From: Thermus tengchongensis
Lineage (GTDB): Bacteria > Deinococcota > Deinococci > Deinococcales > Thermaceae
Length of the DNA stretch: 64,000 nt
NCBI RefSeq assembly: GCF_021462405.1
Contig: NZ_JAKEDU010000003.1
Coordinates: forward strand, 62,001-126,000
Direction: 5' to 3'
Numbering within the stretch: the first letter of the stretch is position 1; each line of letters starts with the position of its first letter. Under the pieces are notes generated by a model, which was not told where the DNA came from, did no database searches, and worked only from the letters and a program-made list of their open reading frames with translations. The position numbers and the translations under genes were made by a program. Below, one piece after another: positions 15,838 through 25,144 of the stretch.

Positions 15838-17391
15838 ATGACCAGCGCAAGAAGGCTTCACCAACTTCCCGGGCTCCTGCCCTTCCTGGTGCCCGCCCTC
15901 CTCACGGGGGGCGGGGTGGCCCTTCCCCTCCTCTACCTAGCCTTAAGGGCCTTGGAGGCCGATCCCGAAACCCTTCGGGATATCCTCCTCCGCCCCAAGA
16001 ACCTGGAGCTGGTGAAGAACACCCTCTCCCTCCTCCTCGGGGTCCTCCTCCTCACCACCCTGATCGCCTTGCCCCTAGCCTTCCTCACCACCCGCACCGA
16101 CCTCAAAGGGAAGAGCCTCTTCTCCATCCTCCTCACCCTGCCCCTGGCCATCCCCGGGTACGTGGGGGCCTACGTGATCCTTTCGGCCACGGGGCCCGGG
16201 GGAATCCTCCCCCTGCCGCGCCTCGAGGGGTACTGGGGAGCGCTCTTGGTCCTCTCCCTCATCACCTACCCCTACCTCTTCCTGGGCCTGCGGGCCGCCT
16301 TTTTGGGGCTAGATCCCAGCCTGGAGGAAGCCGCCCGAACCCTGGGGGCGGGGCCTTTAAGGGCCTTTTTGCAGGTGGTTTTCCCCCAGCTCCTCCCCGC
16401 CCTCCTTTCGGGGTACCTGGTGGTGGGCCTCCACGTCCTGGGGGACTTCGGCACCGTGAGCCTCCTTCGCTACGAAACCTTCTCCTACGCCATTTACCTT
16501 CAGTACAGCGCCGCCTTTGACCGGGTGTACGCCGCCTGGCTGGCCCTTTTCCTCCTCCTCTTCACCGGGGGGCTCCTTCTGCTGGAAGGCCTTCTCCTGC
16601 GCCGCCTCAGCCTGGCCCGCACGGGCAAGGGAAGCGGGAAAAAAGCCCGGCCCCTAAGCCTGGGAAGGTTTGCCCCCTGGGCTTACCTTTCTCTCCTTCT
16701 GCCTGTCCTCCTGGCCCTGGTTCTACCCCTTTATGCCCTCTTCCACCTGGCCAGCCGCTTCCCCCGGGAAAACCTGGAAGGCCTCTGGGAGGCCCTTTTC
16801 CACTCGGCCATGGCCGCTGTGCCCGCCTCCCTGCTAGCCGTGGGCATGGCCCTGCCCATCGCCTATCTGGTGGTGCGCTACCCCTCGCCGGCCTCCCGCT
16901 TCTTGGAAAGGCTGGCCTACCTAGGCTACACGGTTCCCCCTTTGGCCTTTGCCCTGGCCTGGATCTTCTTCAGCCTGAAAAGCCTTCCCTTCCTCTACGG
17001 CACCCTACCCCTCCTCATCCTAGTTTTGGCCTTCCACTTCCTGGCCGAGGGCCTGGGGCCGGTGCGGGGGGCGCTTTACCAGGTGCCAAGGCGCCTGGAG
17101 GAGGCGGCCAGGACCCTAGGGGACACCCCTACCCGGGCCTTCTTCCGCGTGACCTTTCCCCTCCTCTGGCGGGGAGCGGTGGCCGGGGGAGCCTTGGCCT
17201 TCATCGGGGCGGTGAAGGAGCTACCCCTCACCTTGCTCCTAGCTCCCATGGGCTACAGCACCCTTTCCACCCGGGTCTTCAGTTACACTCAGGAAGCCAT
17301 GTTCGCCGAGGCCGCCCCCTTTGCCCTAGCCATCGCCCTCCTCTCGGCGGCCTTCGTGGGGGTGTTGCTTTGGAGCGAGCGCCGCTTCTAA
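15838..17391 (+). CDS. Iron ABC transporter permease (FbpB-like, fused halves)
   Basis: A 517-residue permease with two tandem transmembrane halves, about 12 helices, as in FbpB/SfuB iron transporters. Each half has the EAA loop that contacts the ATPase: EEAARTLGAGPLRAF near residue 165 and EEAARTLGDTPTRAF near residue 425. It forms the membrane channel of the importer together with the binding protein upstream and the ATPase downstream. The ATPase gene starts 22 bp before this gene ends. The short lead before the first helix is basic. Confidence 0.92.
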   Translation: MTSARRLHQLPGLLPFLVPALLTGGGVALPLLYLALRALEADPETLRDILLRPKNLELVKNTLSLLLGVLLLTTLIALPLAFLTTRTDLKGKSLFSILLTLPLAIPGYVGAYVILSATGPGGILPLPRLEGYWGALLVLSLITYPYLFLGLRAAFLGLDPSLEEAARTLGAGPLRAFLQVVFPQLLPALLSGYLVVGLHVLGDFGTVSLLRYETFSYAIYLQYSAAFDRVYAAWLALFLLLFTGGLLLLEGLLLRRLSLARTGKGSGKKARPLSLGRFAPWAYLSLLLPVLLALVLPLYALFHLASRFPRENLEGLWEALFHSAMAAVPASLLAVGMALPIAYLVVRYPSPASRFLERLAYLGYTVPPLAFALAWIFFSLKSLPFLYGTLPLLILVLAFHFLAEGLGPVRGALYQVPRRLEEAARTLGDTPTRAFFRVTFPLLWRGAVAGGALAFIGAVKELPLTLLLAPMGYSTLSTRVFSYTQEAMFAEAAPFALAIALLSAAFVGVLLWSERRF

Positions 17392-18422
17392 TCCTGGAAG
17401 GCATCGTCAAGCGCTTCGGGGAGCACGAGGTGCTTAAGGGAATCGACCTCGAGGTCTATCCCGGGGAGATCCTGGCCCTTTTGGGGCCCTCGGGTTGCGG
17501 CAAGACCACCCTCCTCCGAGTGGTGGCCGGGTTAGAAAACCCGGAGGCAGGGCGGATTTTCCTGGAAGGCAAGGAGATCACCTCCCTGCCCCCGGAAAAG
17601 CGGGGGATCGGCTTTGTCTTCCAGGACTACGCCCTTTTTCCTCACCTCACCGCCTTGGGCAACGTGGCCTTCGGCCTTAAGGGAAAAGACCGCCACGAGA
17701 AGGCCAGGAAGGCCCTGGAGCGGGTGGGCATGACCCTCTTCCAGGACCGCAAGCCCGGGGAGCTTTCCGGGGGGCAGCAGCAGCGTATCGCCCTGGCCCG
17801 GGCCCTGGCCCCGGGGCCGAAGCTGGTCCTCCTGGACGAGCCCTTTTCCAGCCTGGACGCCAGCCTCAAGGCCAGCACCCGGGAGGAGGTGCGCAAGATC
17901 CTCAAGGAAACGGGCACCACCGCCCTCCTGGTCACCCACGACCAGGAAGAGGCCCTCTCCTTCGCCGACCGCCTGGGAGTCATGCGGGGAGGGAGGCTAG
18001 AGCAGGTGGGTAGCCCGGAGGAGGTTTACCTCAAGCCCAAGACCCCCTTCGTGGCCCAGTTTCTGGGGCGCACCAACCTGCTTTCGGGGGAAGGGTTTGG
18101 ACGATATGCGGAGACCTGCCTGGGTCCGGTTCCGCTGGCCGAGCCCGCCCACGGACCCCTTCTCCTCTCCCTGCGCCCCGAGGCCCTAAGGCTTCTTCCC
18201 CCGGAGGCCCCGGAGGGCGCCCTGGGACAGGTGCTGGCCCGGGAGTTCAAGGGGCACGACCTCACCTACCGGGTGCGCCTCCTCTCCCCGGAGAAGGAGA
18301 TCCTGGTGCAGGAGGGGCCGGAAAGCCCCTTCCGCGTGGGGGACCGGGTGCGGCTTAAGGTGGTGGGAAAGGGCGTGGCCCTCGAGGGGCATCCCTCCAA
18401 GGCCCCGGTGGGGGCGGATTAA
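17370..18422 (+). CDS. Iron ABC transporter ATP-binding protein (FbpC-like)
   Basis: A 350-residue ABC ATPase. It has Walker [10 protein letters not shown], a Q-loop, the signature [15 protein letters not shown], Walker B LVLLDEP and the switch histidine in LVTHDQEEA. The last 110 residues form the regulatory/TOBE-like region common in this importer class. I take the TTG start at 17370, which lies inside the permease gene; no ATG or GTG fits the N terminus. It energises iron uptake with the two preceding genes. The TAA stop is part of a possible -10 box for truA. Confidence 0.92.
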   Translation: MERAPLLILEGIVKRFGEHEVLKGIDLEVYPGEILALLGPSGCGKTTLLRVVAGLENPEAGRIFLEGKEITSLPPEKRGIGFVFQDYALFPHLTALGNVAFGLKGKDRHEKARKALERVGMTLFQDRKPGELSGGQQQRIALARALAPGPKLVLLDEPFSSLDASLKASTREEVRKILKETGTTALLVTHDQEEALSFADRLGVMRGGRLEQVGSPEEVYLKPKTPFVAQFLGRTNLLSGEGFGRYAETCLGPVPLAEPAHGPLLLSLRPEALRLLPPEAPEGALGQVLAREFKGHDLTYRVRLLSPEKEILVQEGPESPFRVGDRVRLKVVGKGVALEGHPSKAPVGAD

Positions 18423-18431
18423 GCTGGGTGC

Positions 18432-19199
18432 GTGCGCCGCATCCTGATCCTCACCGAGTACGATGGCACCCATTTTGCGGGGCTTCAACGCCAGCGCCCG
18501 GGCCTGCGCACCGTACAGGGGGAGCTGGAAAGGATTTTGCCGGAAATCGGGGCCCTGCCCAAAGCGGTGGCCGCCGGGCGCACGGACGCCGGGGTCCACG
18601 CCCTGGCCATGCCCTTCCACTTTGACCTCCCGGGGAGGATCCCCACGGAGAAGATCCCCGAGGCCCTAAACCGCCTCCTTCCCGAGGACCTCAAGGTGCT
18701 CGCCGCAAGGGAGGTGGCCCCAGACTTCCATGCCCGCAAGGACGCCCTCTGGCGGGCTTATCTTTACCGGGTGCTCCTCCGGCCCCACCCCTCCCCCCTC
18801 CTGCGGCACCGGGCCCTTTGGATCCGCCACCCCCTGGACCTCGCCGCCATACAGGAGGCCCTCGCCTACCTCCCGGGCCGGCACAACTTCCTGGGGTTCG
18901 CCAAGGAAGAGGTGCGGGCAGGGGAAAGGGAGCTTTACGAGGCCCGCATGGAGGAGGTGGAAGGGGAAGCGGGTAGGGAGCTACGCTTCTACTTCCGGGG
19001 CCAAAGCTTTCTGAGGGGCCAGGTGCGGGGAATGGTGGGAACCCTCCTCGAGGTGGGCCTGGGCAAGCGCTTCCCGGAGAGCCTCCGGCTCATCCTGCAA
19101 ACCCAGGACCGGGGCCAAGCGGGCCCCTCGGCACCACCCCAGGGGTTATATTTCCTCGAGGCGCGCTACCCGGAGGACAAGCTCCCCCCAAAAACCTGA
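18432..19199 (+). CDS. truA: tRNA pseudouridine synthase A
   Basis: A 255-residue TruA, which converts uridines 38-40 of many tRNAs to pseudouridine. The catalytic aspartate lies in [10 protein letters not shown]. The N-terminal [10 protein letters not shown] strand, the HNFLGFAKE segment and the [17 protein letters not shown] motif are all typical. The GTG start at 18432 follows TAAGCT (18420-18425) by six bases; the TAA in that box is the stop codon of the ATPase gene. So truA may have its own leaderless promoter at the end of the iron operon. Confidence 0.95.
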   Translation: MRRILILTEYDGTHFAGLQRQRPGLRTVQGELERILPEIGALPKAVAAGRTDAGVHALAMPFHFDLPGRIPTEKIPEALNRLLPEDLKVLAAREVAPDFHARKDALWRAYLYRVLLRPHPSPLLRHRALWIRHPLDLAAIQEALAYLPGRHNFLGFAKEEVRAGERELYEARMEEVEGEAGRELRFYFRGQSFLRGQVRGMVGTLLEVGLGKRFPESLRLILQTQDRGQAGPSAPPQGLYFLEARYPEDKLPPKT

Positions 19200-19222
19200 G
19201 GACCGGGGAAACCCCGGCCCTC
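19198..19222. terminator. Bidirectional hairpin between truA and peptide ABC permease
   Basis: GAGG-A-CCGGGG, AAA loop, CCCCGG-C-CCTC: ten pairs with one A/C mismatch. It begins inside the truA stop codon and lies between two convergent genes. Confidence 0.6.
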
Positions 19223-19227
19223 ACCGC

Positions 19228-20415
19228 CTAGAGCCTACTCCTCGGGTCCAAGGCATCCCGAAGGCCGTCCCCCACGAAATTGAAGGCCAAAACAGTGAGA
19301 AAGATCATGAAGCCGGGGGGTAAGGCCAACCAGGGGGCCATGAAGATGTACTCTTGGGCATTGGCCAACATGTTCCCCCATGTGGCCACTGGAGGCTGGA
19401 TGCCAAAGCCCAAAAAGGAGAGGGCAGACTCCACCAAAATGGCGTTGCCGATTTGCAAGGTGGCCAAGACCACCAGGGGAGCCAAGGCGTTGGGCACCAG
19501 GTGCCGGAAAAGCACCCGGAAATCGGAAGCACCGAGGGCCTGGGCGGCAGTGGCATAATCCTGTTCTCGCAAAGCCAAGATCTGTCCCCGAACGATTCGC
19601 GCGGACGTCAGCCAGCCGAAGAGCACCAAGATTAGGATAATGAGGAAGACGCTGGCCGCATCCCCCAAAGCCCCTTGTATCCAGGCACCGAAGGCCACCC
19701 GGGGATCGCGAAGGAGAGCGGAAAGAACCAGGAGGAGCGGAAGGGTAGGGATGGCCAACATGAAGTCAATGAGGCGGCTTATAGCTGTGTCCAGATCCAA
19801 AACCGCCTTGCCCTTAAAACCCCAAAAAGCCGCCCACACGAGGGCGCCCACGCCCAAAAGAAAGAAGGCCCAAGCCAGGGGGGAACCCGCCTCCCGCCCC
19901 AGGTGGGTCACGCCGAAAACCATCTGCCCTAGCAGGTAGATAAGGCCGTAAAAAGCAAACCACGAAAGGACGCGCCACAGGGCAAAGCCCAGGGGGTACC
20001 ATCCTCCCCGCTCTTGCCTTAGCGGCCCCAGGTACAGGCGCAAGGGGCGACCTGCGTAGTATCCCGCCAAAGCGCCCATTATAAGGCCCACAAAGACACT
20101 GGAGAAGGAAACGGCAAAGCCCACCAGGAGGGATATTCGCGCCCCGTAGATCAGGCGGGAAAGCACATCCCGCCCAAGATCATCCGTGCCCAAGGGATGC
20201 TCGGGGCTGGGGGGAGCAAAGATCCGCGCGGAAAGGTCATCGCTTCGAGGCTGAGCAAAGGGGTCGTGAGGCGCTATCCAAGGGGCGAAAACGGCCACCA
20301 AAACCAGCAGAGCGATGAAGGTGAGGCTGACCATGGCCAGCTTATGCCGCCGAAAACGCCGCCAGAACAGAGCGGAAAAGGAGCGGGCTTGGGTATTCAC
20401 CGCCTGTGTCGCCAT
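19228..20415 (-). CDS. Peptide-type ABC transporter permease, OppC/DppC-like, with insertion
   Basis: A 395-residue permease of the OppC/DppC family; the N-terminal FWRRFRRHKLA segment, LGTDDLGRDVLSRL and the EAA loop near ALGASDFRVLFRHLVPN are clear. Typical members have about 290-310 residues. Here roughly residues 125-208 form an extra block with about three hydrophobic segments, inserted between GYYAGR and the LDTAISRLIDFMLAIP segment that normally follow each other. It pairs with the OppB-like permease encoded just upstream. Base composition is lower in GC than the flanking genes. Substrate is unknown; peptides or related solutes are likely. Confidence 0.9.
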   Translation of the reverse strand: MATQAVNTQARSFSALFWRRFRRHKLAMVSLTFIALLVLVAVFAPWIAPHDPFAQPRSDDLSARIFAPPSPEHPLGTDDLGRDVLSRLIYGARISLLVGFAVSFSSVFVGLIMGALAGYYAGRPLRLYLGPLRQERGGWYPLGFALWRVLSWFAFYGLIYLLGQMVFGVTHLGREAGSPLAWAFFLLGVGALVWAAFWGFKGKAVLDLDTAISRLIDFMLAIPTLPLLLVLSALLRDPRVAFGAWIQGALGDAASVFLIILILVLFGWLTSARIVRGQILALREQDYATAAQALGASDFRVLFRHLVPNALAPLVVLATLQIGNAILVESALSFLGFGIQPPVATWGNMLANAQEYIFMAPWLALPPGFMIFLTVLAFNFVGDGLRDALDPRSRL

Positions 20416-20424
20416 AGTTCACCT

Positions 20425-21435
20425 CTAGCTGTAGCGAATGCGGGGATCCACTACCGCATAAAGCAAGTCCGTGACCAGGTTGAAAAGAGCCACCATCAAG
20501 GCTAAGAAAGCCAGGGCAGCCATGGCCACGTTGTAGTCTTTCTCCACCAAAGCGTCAAAAATGGCCCGGCCCATCCCTGGGTAGCTGAACACGGTTTCCG
20601 TAAGCACCGCACCGCTCATCACCCCAGGTATGGCGAGGCCCACCAAGGTGACGATGGGTATCAGGGCGTTGCGCAGAGCGTGCTTATAGAGGACCACCCG
20701 CTCCGCCAACCCCTTGGCCCGGGCGGTACGGATGTAGTCCTGGGAAAGCACCTCCAGCAGGGAGGCCCGCATGAAGCGGGTCCACTCAGCCATGGATCCC
20801 GTGCTTAGCACGATCACCGGCAAAACCAGGTGCCAGGCCCAGAGGCGTAGGTACTCCCAGAGGCTTACGATCCCTTGCCGGACCTCTTCAAAAAGCAGGG
20901 GAGGCACACCTCCGGTGGGGAACTGGGGAAAACCGGGGATAGCCTCGGGTAAGCGCACGGAAAAGAGGTAGAGGAGGAGAATGCCGAGGAAGAAGTTGGG
21001 TATGGAAAGACCCACGAAAGCCAAGAAGGTAACGATATAATCCGCAGGGGTGTACTGCCGCACCGCTGAGAAGACGCCCACGGGAATGGCCACCAACAAG
21101 GCTACTAAAAGGGAAATCCCCGAGAGAAGCAGCGTCTTGGGCAGGCGCTGCTCAAAGATGTACTCAGCAGCAGCCACCCCATAGGTGCGGCTATAGCCTA
21201 AGTCTCCCTGAAGGACGCGGGTGAGCCACTTGGCGTAGCGCACGTGAATGGGGTCGTCCAACCCGTAAGCCCGCCGGAGCGCCTGCAACTCCTCGGCAGT
21301 GATCCTGGGATTTTGCATCCGCACTTCATCCAAAGGATCCCCCGGCTGTAGGGCCAAGAGGGCAAAGATCGCGAAAGAAGCAGCCAGGAGCAGGGGGACC
21401 ATCTGCAAAAGCCGACGCACAGTGTAAGCTATCAT
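20425..21435 (-). CDS. Peptide-type ABC transporter permease, OppB/DppB-like
   Basis: A 336-residue permease of the OppB/DppB family. It begins with the conserved YTVRRLLQMVPLLLAASFAIFAL helix start and contains the QPGDP segment, the GLDDPIHVRYAKWL region and the EAA loop DYIRTARAKGLAERVV. The ATG at 21433-21435 has a GGAGGAA ribosome site; an upstream GTG would add four residues. It is transcribed after the binding-protein gene and before the OppC-like gene. Like both, it is lower in GC (one 60-base line is only 50% GC) than the roughly 68-70% of nearby genes. Confidence 0.92.
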   Translation of the reverse strand: MIAYTVRRLLQMVPLLLAASFAIFALLALQPGDPLDEVRMQNPRITAEELQALRRAYGLDDPIHVRYAKWLTRVLQGDLGYSRTYGVAAAEYIFEQRLPKTLLLSGISLLVALLVAIPVGVFSAVRQYTPADYIVTFLAFVGLSIPNFFLGILLLYLFSVRLPEAIPGFPQFPTGGVPPLLFEEVRQGIVSLWEYLRLWAWHLVLPVIVLSTGSMAEWTRFMRASLLEVLSQDYIRTARAKGLAERVVLYKHALRNALIPIVTLVGLAIPGVMSGAVLTETVFSYPGMGRAIFDALVEKDYNVAMAALAFLALMVALFNLVTDLLYAVVDPRIRYS

Positions 21436-21469
21436 TTTTCCTCCCAAAAACGCTTCTAGACAAGAAAGG

Positions 21470-21494
21470 CCCCGCCGGGTCGTCCCCGGCGGGG
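21470..21494 (-). terminator. Hairpin between peptide-binding protein and permease genes
   Basis: CCCCGCCGGG pairs perfectly with CCCGGCGGGG around a TCGTC loop. It lies just after the binding-protein stop on the minus strand, an expected place for partial termination or mRNA protection. Confidence 0.6.
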
Positions 21495-21511
21495 TTCACT
21501 ATACCACGAGG

Positions 21512-23359
21512 CTAGCGAACCGGGAGAGCGTACTTGGCCTGATCGAAGAGCTTCTGCGCTCCACGGCTCTCCCAACCGATGGCCCAAGGCCACCAGTTGG
21601 GGTAGTTGTTCCCGCCTGAGTAGGCTGCAGACACGTAGTTCACAAGGCCCTTCCGCACCACCAGGGGGTCGGCCCGGAAGTAAAGGGGCAGAGCAGGCAA
21701 CTCCTCTGCCCAGATCTCTTGCATCCGGTCAAAGAGCTGCTTGCGGCGCGCCTGGTCAAACTCCAGGTTGGCCTGCTCCCGCAGGCGGTCGTACTCGGGG
21801 TTGCACCAACCGCCCACGTTCTGGCCCACATAGTTGTTCTCCCGGGTGGGTCGGAACTCGCAGGCGAAGAGGTTACCCTGCTCCGCCAAGCCCGATACCC
21901 AGGCGAACATGAACATCCCCGTCCAACGCCCCTCGCTGGCCCGCTGGATGAAGTCATCCGCAAAGACCACGGCGCTGGGAGCATTGTTGATCCTAACAGC
22001 AATGCCGATCTTGCGGAAGTCCTCAGCCACGAACTGCTGGAAGCGCTCACGCACCACGTTGCCCGCCGTGGTCACCCACTCGATCTCAAAGCGCACCGTC
22101 CGGCCGTCCACCGTCCGCTGCAGGATCCCGTCCGGCCCAGGCCGCCACCCCATCTCCGCCAAAAGCGCCCGCGCCCGGTCCAGGTTGTACTCGTACTTGC
22201 GCACGTTGGGGTTGTGCAGGGGGTTGGTGGGAGCGATCCAGGTATGGGAAACCGGCTGCAGGCCCTGGAAGAAGGTGCGCACGAAGCCTTCCCGGTTGAT
22301 GGCATGGAGGAGGGCCTGACGGGTACGCTTGTCGTTCAAGCCCAGGTCGCGCACCTGCGGGACGTTGGGGAACTGGTTGATATCGATGTGCTCCCAAATG
22401 GCCCCAGGCACGAACCAGATATCGAAATTGCGACCCACCCGGTTCACGAACTCCCGGGCTCGAGCCTGATCAAATGTCAGGCCTACGCGGGAGATGGCGT
22501 CTAGGCTCCCACCCATGAAGGCTACCTGCAAAGAGGCCGTGTTTTGGATGAAGCGGTACGTGACCCGCTGCACGTAGCGGCTGGCACCCCCTGGAGGTTC
22601 GATGGGGAAGTTGGGGTTGCGCACCAGCTCCAGGGTGCTCCCCGGCACCCACCGCTGGACGACAAAGGGACCAGAGTACGCCATTTTCCTCTGGTTCAGG
22701 TAGGCCGGGGTGGAGAACTGGGTGAAGAAGTTGCGGTAGATTTCGTTCAGCCGCTGGGCATCCCTTGCGGGATCAAGGGCCGCGGTCTGGCGTTTCACCT
22801 GCTCCCACGCCGCGCCCATGATGTGCTTGGGAGCGTAACCGATGGGCGAACCGATCAGGTCGGTGGCGTAGGCGGGCTCAAAGATAACGGTGAAGTTGCG
22901 AGCGTCGCGTACACGCAGGTTCACCCGCTGCCAGTAGTCCGGGTTCAACACGGGCATGCCCTTGGCCTTGCCCACCTCAAAGTAAAACTGAACGTCCTCC
23001 GTAGTTAGGGGCCTACCGTCAGACCACCTGGCGTCCGGACGGATGGTGAGGTCGATTTCCAGGCGCCTCTTACCACCCCCGATGTCGGTGAAGCGCACCC
23101 GGCCATTTTGCACCGTGGGGACTTCCGTGGCCAGGACAGCCACGTTTTTGCCGTCCAAGTCGATGGTGATGAAGGGGGGGTAGAGGTACTGCTCGATCTC
23201 CGCCTTGATGGACTGGTTGGAGATGACGCTGAGGAAGTCCCCCGCCAACACCCTAGGCTCCTGGGAAGCCCCTACGACCAGGCTGTTGTCCTGGGGACCT
23301 GCTAGGGCCAGGCCCAGGGCGGTTAAACCGAGTACAGCCAGCTTGCCTACTTTTCTCAT
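21512..23359 (-). CDS. Peptide-type ABC transporter substrate-binding protein (SBP family 5)
   Basis: A 615-residue extracellular solute-binding protein of family 5 (peptide/nickel/oligosaccharide type). A signal peptide of about 20 residues (LGLALAGPQ) has no lipobox cysteine. The mature domain shows DARWSDGRPLTTEDVQF and the later LNDKRTRQALLHAINREG block. It is the first gene of a three-gene transporter operon that has no ATPase gene, so an ATPase must come from elsewhere. A consensus promoter and an AAAGGAGG ribosome site precede it. Composition is lower in GC than neighbours. Substrate not assignable; cello- or other oligosaccharides are alternatives to peptides. Confidence 0.92.
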   Translation of the reverse strand: MRKVGKLAVLGLTALGLALAGPQDNSLVVGASQEPRVLAGDFLSVISNQSIKAEIEQYLYPPFITIDLDGKNVAVLATEVPTVQNGRVRFTDIGGGKRRLEIDLTIRPDARWSDGRPLTTEDVQFYFEVGKAKGMPVLNPDYWQRVNLRVRDARNFTVIFEPAYATDLIGSPIGYAPKHIMGAAWEQVKRQTAALDPARDAQRLNEIYRNFFTQFSTPAYLNQRKMAYSGPFVVQRWVPGSTLELVRNPNFPIEPPGGASRYVQRVTYRFIQNTASLQVAFMGGSLDAISRVGLTFDQARAREFVNRVGRNFDIWFVPGAIWEHIDINQFPNVPQVRDLGLNDKRTRQALLHAINREGFVRTFFQGLQPVSHTWIAPTNPLHNPNVRKYEYNLDRARALLAEMGWRPGPDGILQRTVDGRTVRFEIEWVTTAGNVVRERFQQFVAEDFRKIGIAVRINNAPSAVVFADDFIQRASEGRWTGMFMFAWVSGLAEQGNLFACEFRPTRENNYVGQNVGGWCNPEYDRLREQANLEFDQARRKQLFDRMQEIWAEELPALPLYFRADPLVVRKGLVNYVSAAYSGGNNYPNWWPWAIGWESRGAQKLFDQAKYALPVR

Positions 23360-23405
23360 ACGGCCTCCTTTCGTGGTCGCGGCACTATCCTTAGTGGCCG
23401 AGGCT

Positions 23406-23433
23406 ATTATACGGCGCCTCCCATGAAGGTCAA
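23406..23433 (-). promoter_or_regulatory. Promoter of peptide-type ABC operon
   Basis: Minus strand: TTGACC (23428-23433), 16-bp spacer, TATAAT (23406-23411), then a leader of about 40 bases with a good ribosome site before the ATG at 23357-23359. Confidence 0.75.
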
Positions 23434-23449
23434 TGGGAAGAAGGTTAAA

Positions 23450-23470
23450 GGGGCCCAGGACCTGGGCCCC
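23450..23470 (-). terminator. Terminator of the A-type Fe-S carrier gene
   Basis: GGGGCCCAGG pairs with CCTGGGCCCC around one base; on the minus strand it is followed by TTTAACCTTCTTCC. It lies about 20 bp after the stop and just before the promoter of the peptide ABC operon. Confidence 0.75.
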
Positions 23471-23492
23471 AAAAGGTGCTCAAAAGGGGGAA

Positions 23493-23873
23493 TCAGTGGC
23501 CGCAGGCGCGGACCTCGCCTTCCTGGTCCTTGGTGCGAAAGGAGTGGCCGCAGCCGCAGGTGCTGGCGGCGTTGGGGTTGTGAACGGTGAAGCCGCCGCC
23601 CATAAGGCTTTCCACCCAGTCGATCTCCGAGCCCACCAGGTAGGGCAGGGACCTGGGGTCCACCACCAGGCGCACCCCGTGCATCTCCACCAGGGTATCC
23701 CCCTCGAGCTCCCTTTCGTCCACGGCCATGCCGTACTGGAAGCCCGAGCACCCGCCGGACTTGACGTAGACCCGGATGGCCGCATGCTCCTTGCCATAAC
23801 GGGCCAGGATCTCCTTAGCCTTCTCCGCCGCCAAGGGGGTAATGCGGATGACCGCCTCCTGCGTTTCGACCAT
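23493..23873 (-). CDS. A-type iron-sulfur cluster carrier (HesB/IscA/ErpA family)
   Basis: A 126-residue A-type carrier that accepts or delivers Fe-S clusters. The three conserved cysteines are present: one in [10 protein letters not shown] and two in STCGCGHSF; a fourth Cys near the C terminus (RACGH) is extra. The ATG at 23871-23873 is preceded by a GGGAGG site; a GTG/ATG further up would add eight residues. It is a single-gene unit with its own terminator, transcribed away from the M24 peptidase gene. Which apo-protein it serves cannot be seen. Confidence 0.92.
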   Translation of the reverse strand: MVETQEAVIRITPLAAEKAKEILARYGKEHAAIRVYVKSGGCSGFQYGMAVDERELEGDTLVEMHGVRLVVDPRSLPYLVGSEIDWVESLMGGGFTVHNPNAASTCGCGHSFRTKDQEGEVRACGH

Positions 23874-23954
23874 CTTCCAAACCTCCCTACCCCCCAACGT
23901 AGCACGTCAGGGGTAAGAAAAGGTGAGGTGGGTTCCAAGGGGTAGCATGGAAAC

Positions 23955-25085
23955 GTGGAGCTCACCCGCGTGCAGGAAATCCTCAGGGAAGAGAGGCTGG
24001 ATGCTTGGCTCCTCCTCTCCTTTGGCCGGAGCAATCCCTTGGCCCTCGAGGTGCTTGCCCTCACCCACCTTCACCTAACCCGCCGTTTTGCCTACCTCAT
24101 CCCCCGGGAAGGGGAACCCGTGCTCCTCTGCCACGCCATAGAGGAAAGCCTCTTTCCCCCCCTTCCCGGGAAGAGGCGCACCTACCACACCTGGCGAGGG
24201 TACCTGGAAGCCCTTTCGGAGCTTTTGGAAGGACAGCGGCGCATCGCCTTGGAGTATGTGCCGGGAGGGCTCATCCCCTACCTGTCCCGGGTGGATGGGG
24301 GCAGTTTGGACCTTCTCAGGGGAATGGGCCTCGAGCTCGCCTCCTCCTGGCCCTTGCTCCTCCTCTTCCAGACCTGGGGGGAGGAAAAGCTAAGGAGCCA
24401 CCGCCGGGCAGCCGAGGGCCTGGTGGCCGCCAAGGACCAGGCCATAGCCTTCCTGCGCCAAAACCCTGGGTCCACGGAACAGGCGGTACAGGCCGTCTTG
24501 GTCCAGGCCCTGGAGGAACGGGGCCTGGCCTTTGACCACCCCCCCATGGTGGCCTTCGGCCGAAACGCCGCCAACCCTCACCACACCCCCACGGACAAGG
24601 CCCTCGAGGAGGGGGAGGTGGTGCTTTTGGACCTCTGGGCCAAGGAGAAAGGCGGGGTCTATGCCGACATCACCTGGATGGCGGGCCTAAGGCCTCCCGA
24701 GGCCGCCCACCAAGCCTTCCAGGCTGTGGTAAAGGCCCGGGATGAGGCCATCCGCTTCGTGGCCGAGGCCTACCAAAGAGGGCGCTACCCCAAGGGCTTC
24801 GAGGTGGACCAGGTGGCCCGGAAGCTTCTGGAAGACGCAGGCTACGGCCCCTACCTCCGCCACCGCACGGGGCATAACCTGGGGGAGGAGGTCCACGGCT
24901 CGGGTCCCCACCTGGATGACCTGGAAACCCACGACTTCCGCCCCTTGGTGCCGGGGCTGGCCTTCACCGTGGAGCCCGGGCTTTACCTGCCTGGCTTCGG
25001 GGTGCGCACCGAGGTGAACGTCTACCTGCACCCCACGGGTCCGGAGGTTACCACTCCCTTGCAGGAAGCCCTCACCCTCCTTTAA
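23955..25085 (+). CDS. M24 family metallopeptidase (Xaa-Pro aminopeptidase-like)
   Basis: A 376-residue M24 peptidase with a creatinase-like N-terminal domain (about 1-130) and a pita-bread catalytic domain. The five metal ligands are visible: Asp in LLDLWAK, Asp in YADITW, His in RTGHNLG, Glu in VEPGLYL and Glu in RTEVNVYL. This set fits Xaa-Pro aminopeptidase or Xaa-Pro dipeptidase. The GTG start follows TAGCAT (23943-23948) by six bases, so a leaderless start. It is divergent from the Fe-S carrier gene. Confidence 0.92.
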   Translation: MELTRVQEILREERLDAWLLLSFGRSNPLALEVLALTHLHLTRRFAYLIPREGEPVLLCHAIEESLFPPLPGKRRTYHTWRGYLEALSELLEGQRRIALEYVPGGLIPYLSRVDGGSLDLLRGMGLELASSWPLLLLFQTWGEEKLRSHRRAAEGLVAAKDQAIAFLRQNPGSTEQAVQAVLVQALEERGLAFDHPPMVAFGRNAANPHHTPTDKALEEGEVVLLDLWAKEKGGVYADITWMAGLRPPEAAHQAFQAVVKARDEAIRFVAEAYQRGRYPKGFEVDQVARKLLEDAGYGPYLRHRTGHNLGEEVHGSGPHLDDLETHDFRPLVPGLAFTVEPGLYLPGFGVRTEVNVYLHPTGPEVTTPLQEALTLL

Positions 25086-25144
25086 GTAGCCCCTTCGGGG
25101 CCAACTTGGGCATACCCCTCTCCCGTGGTATCTTGGGGAACGGC

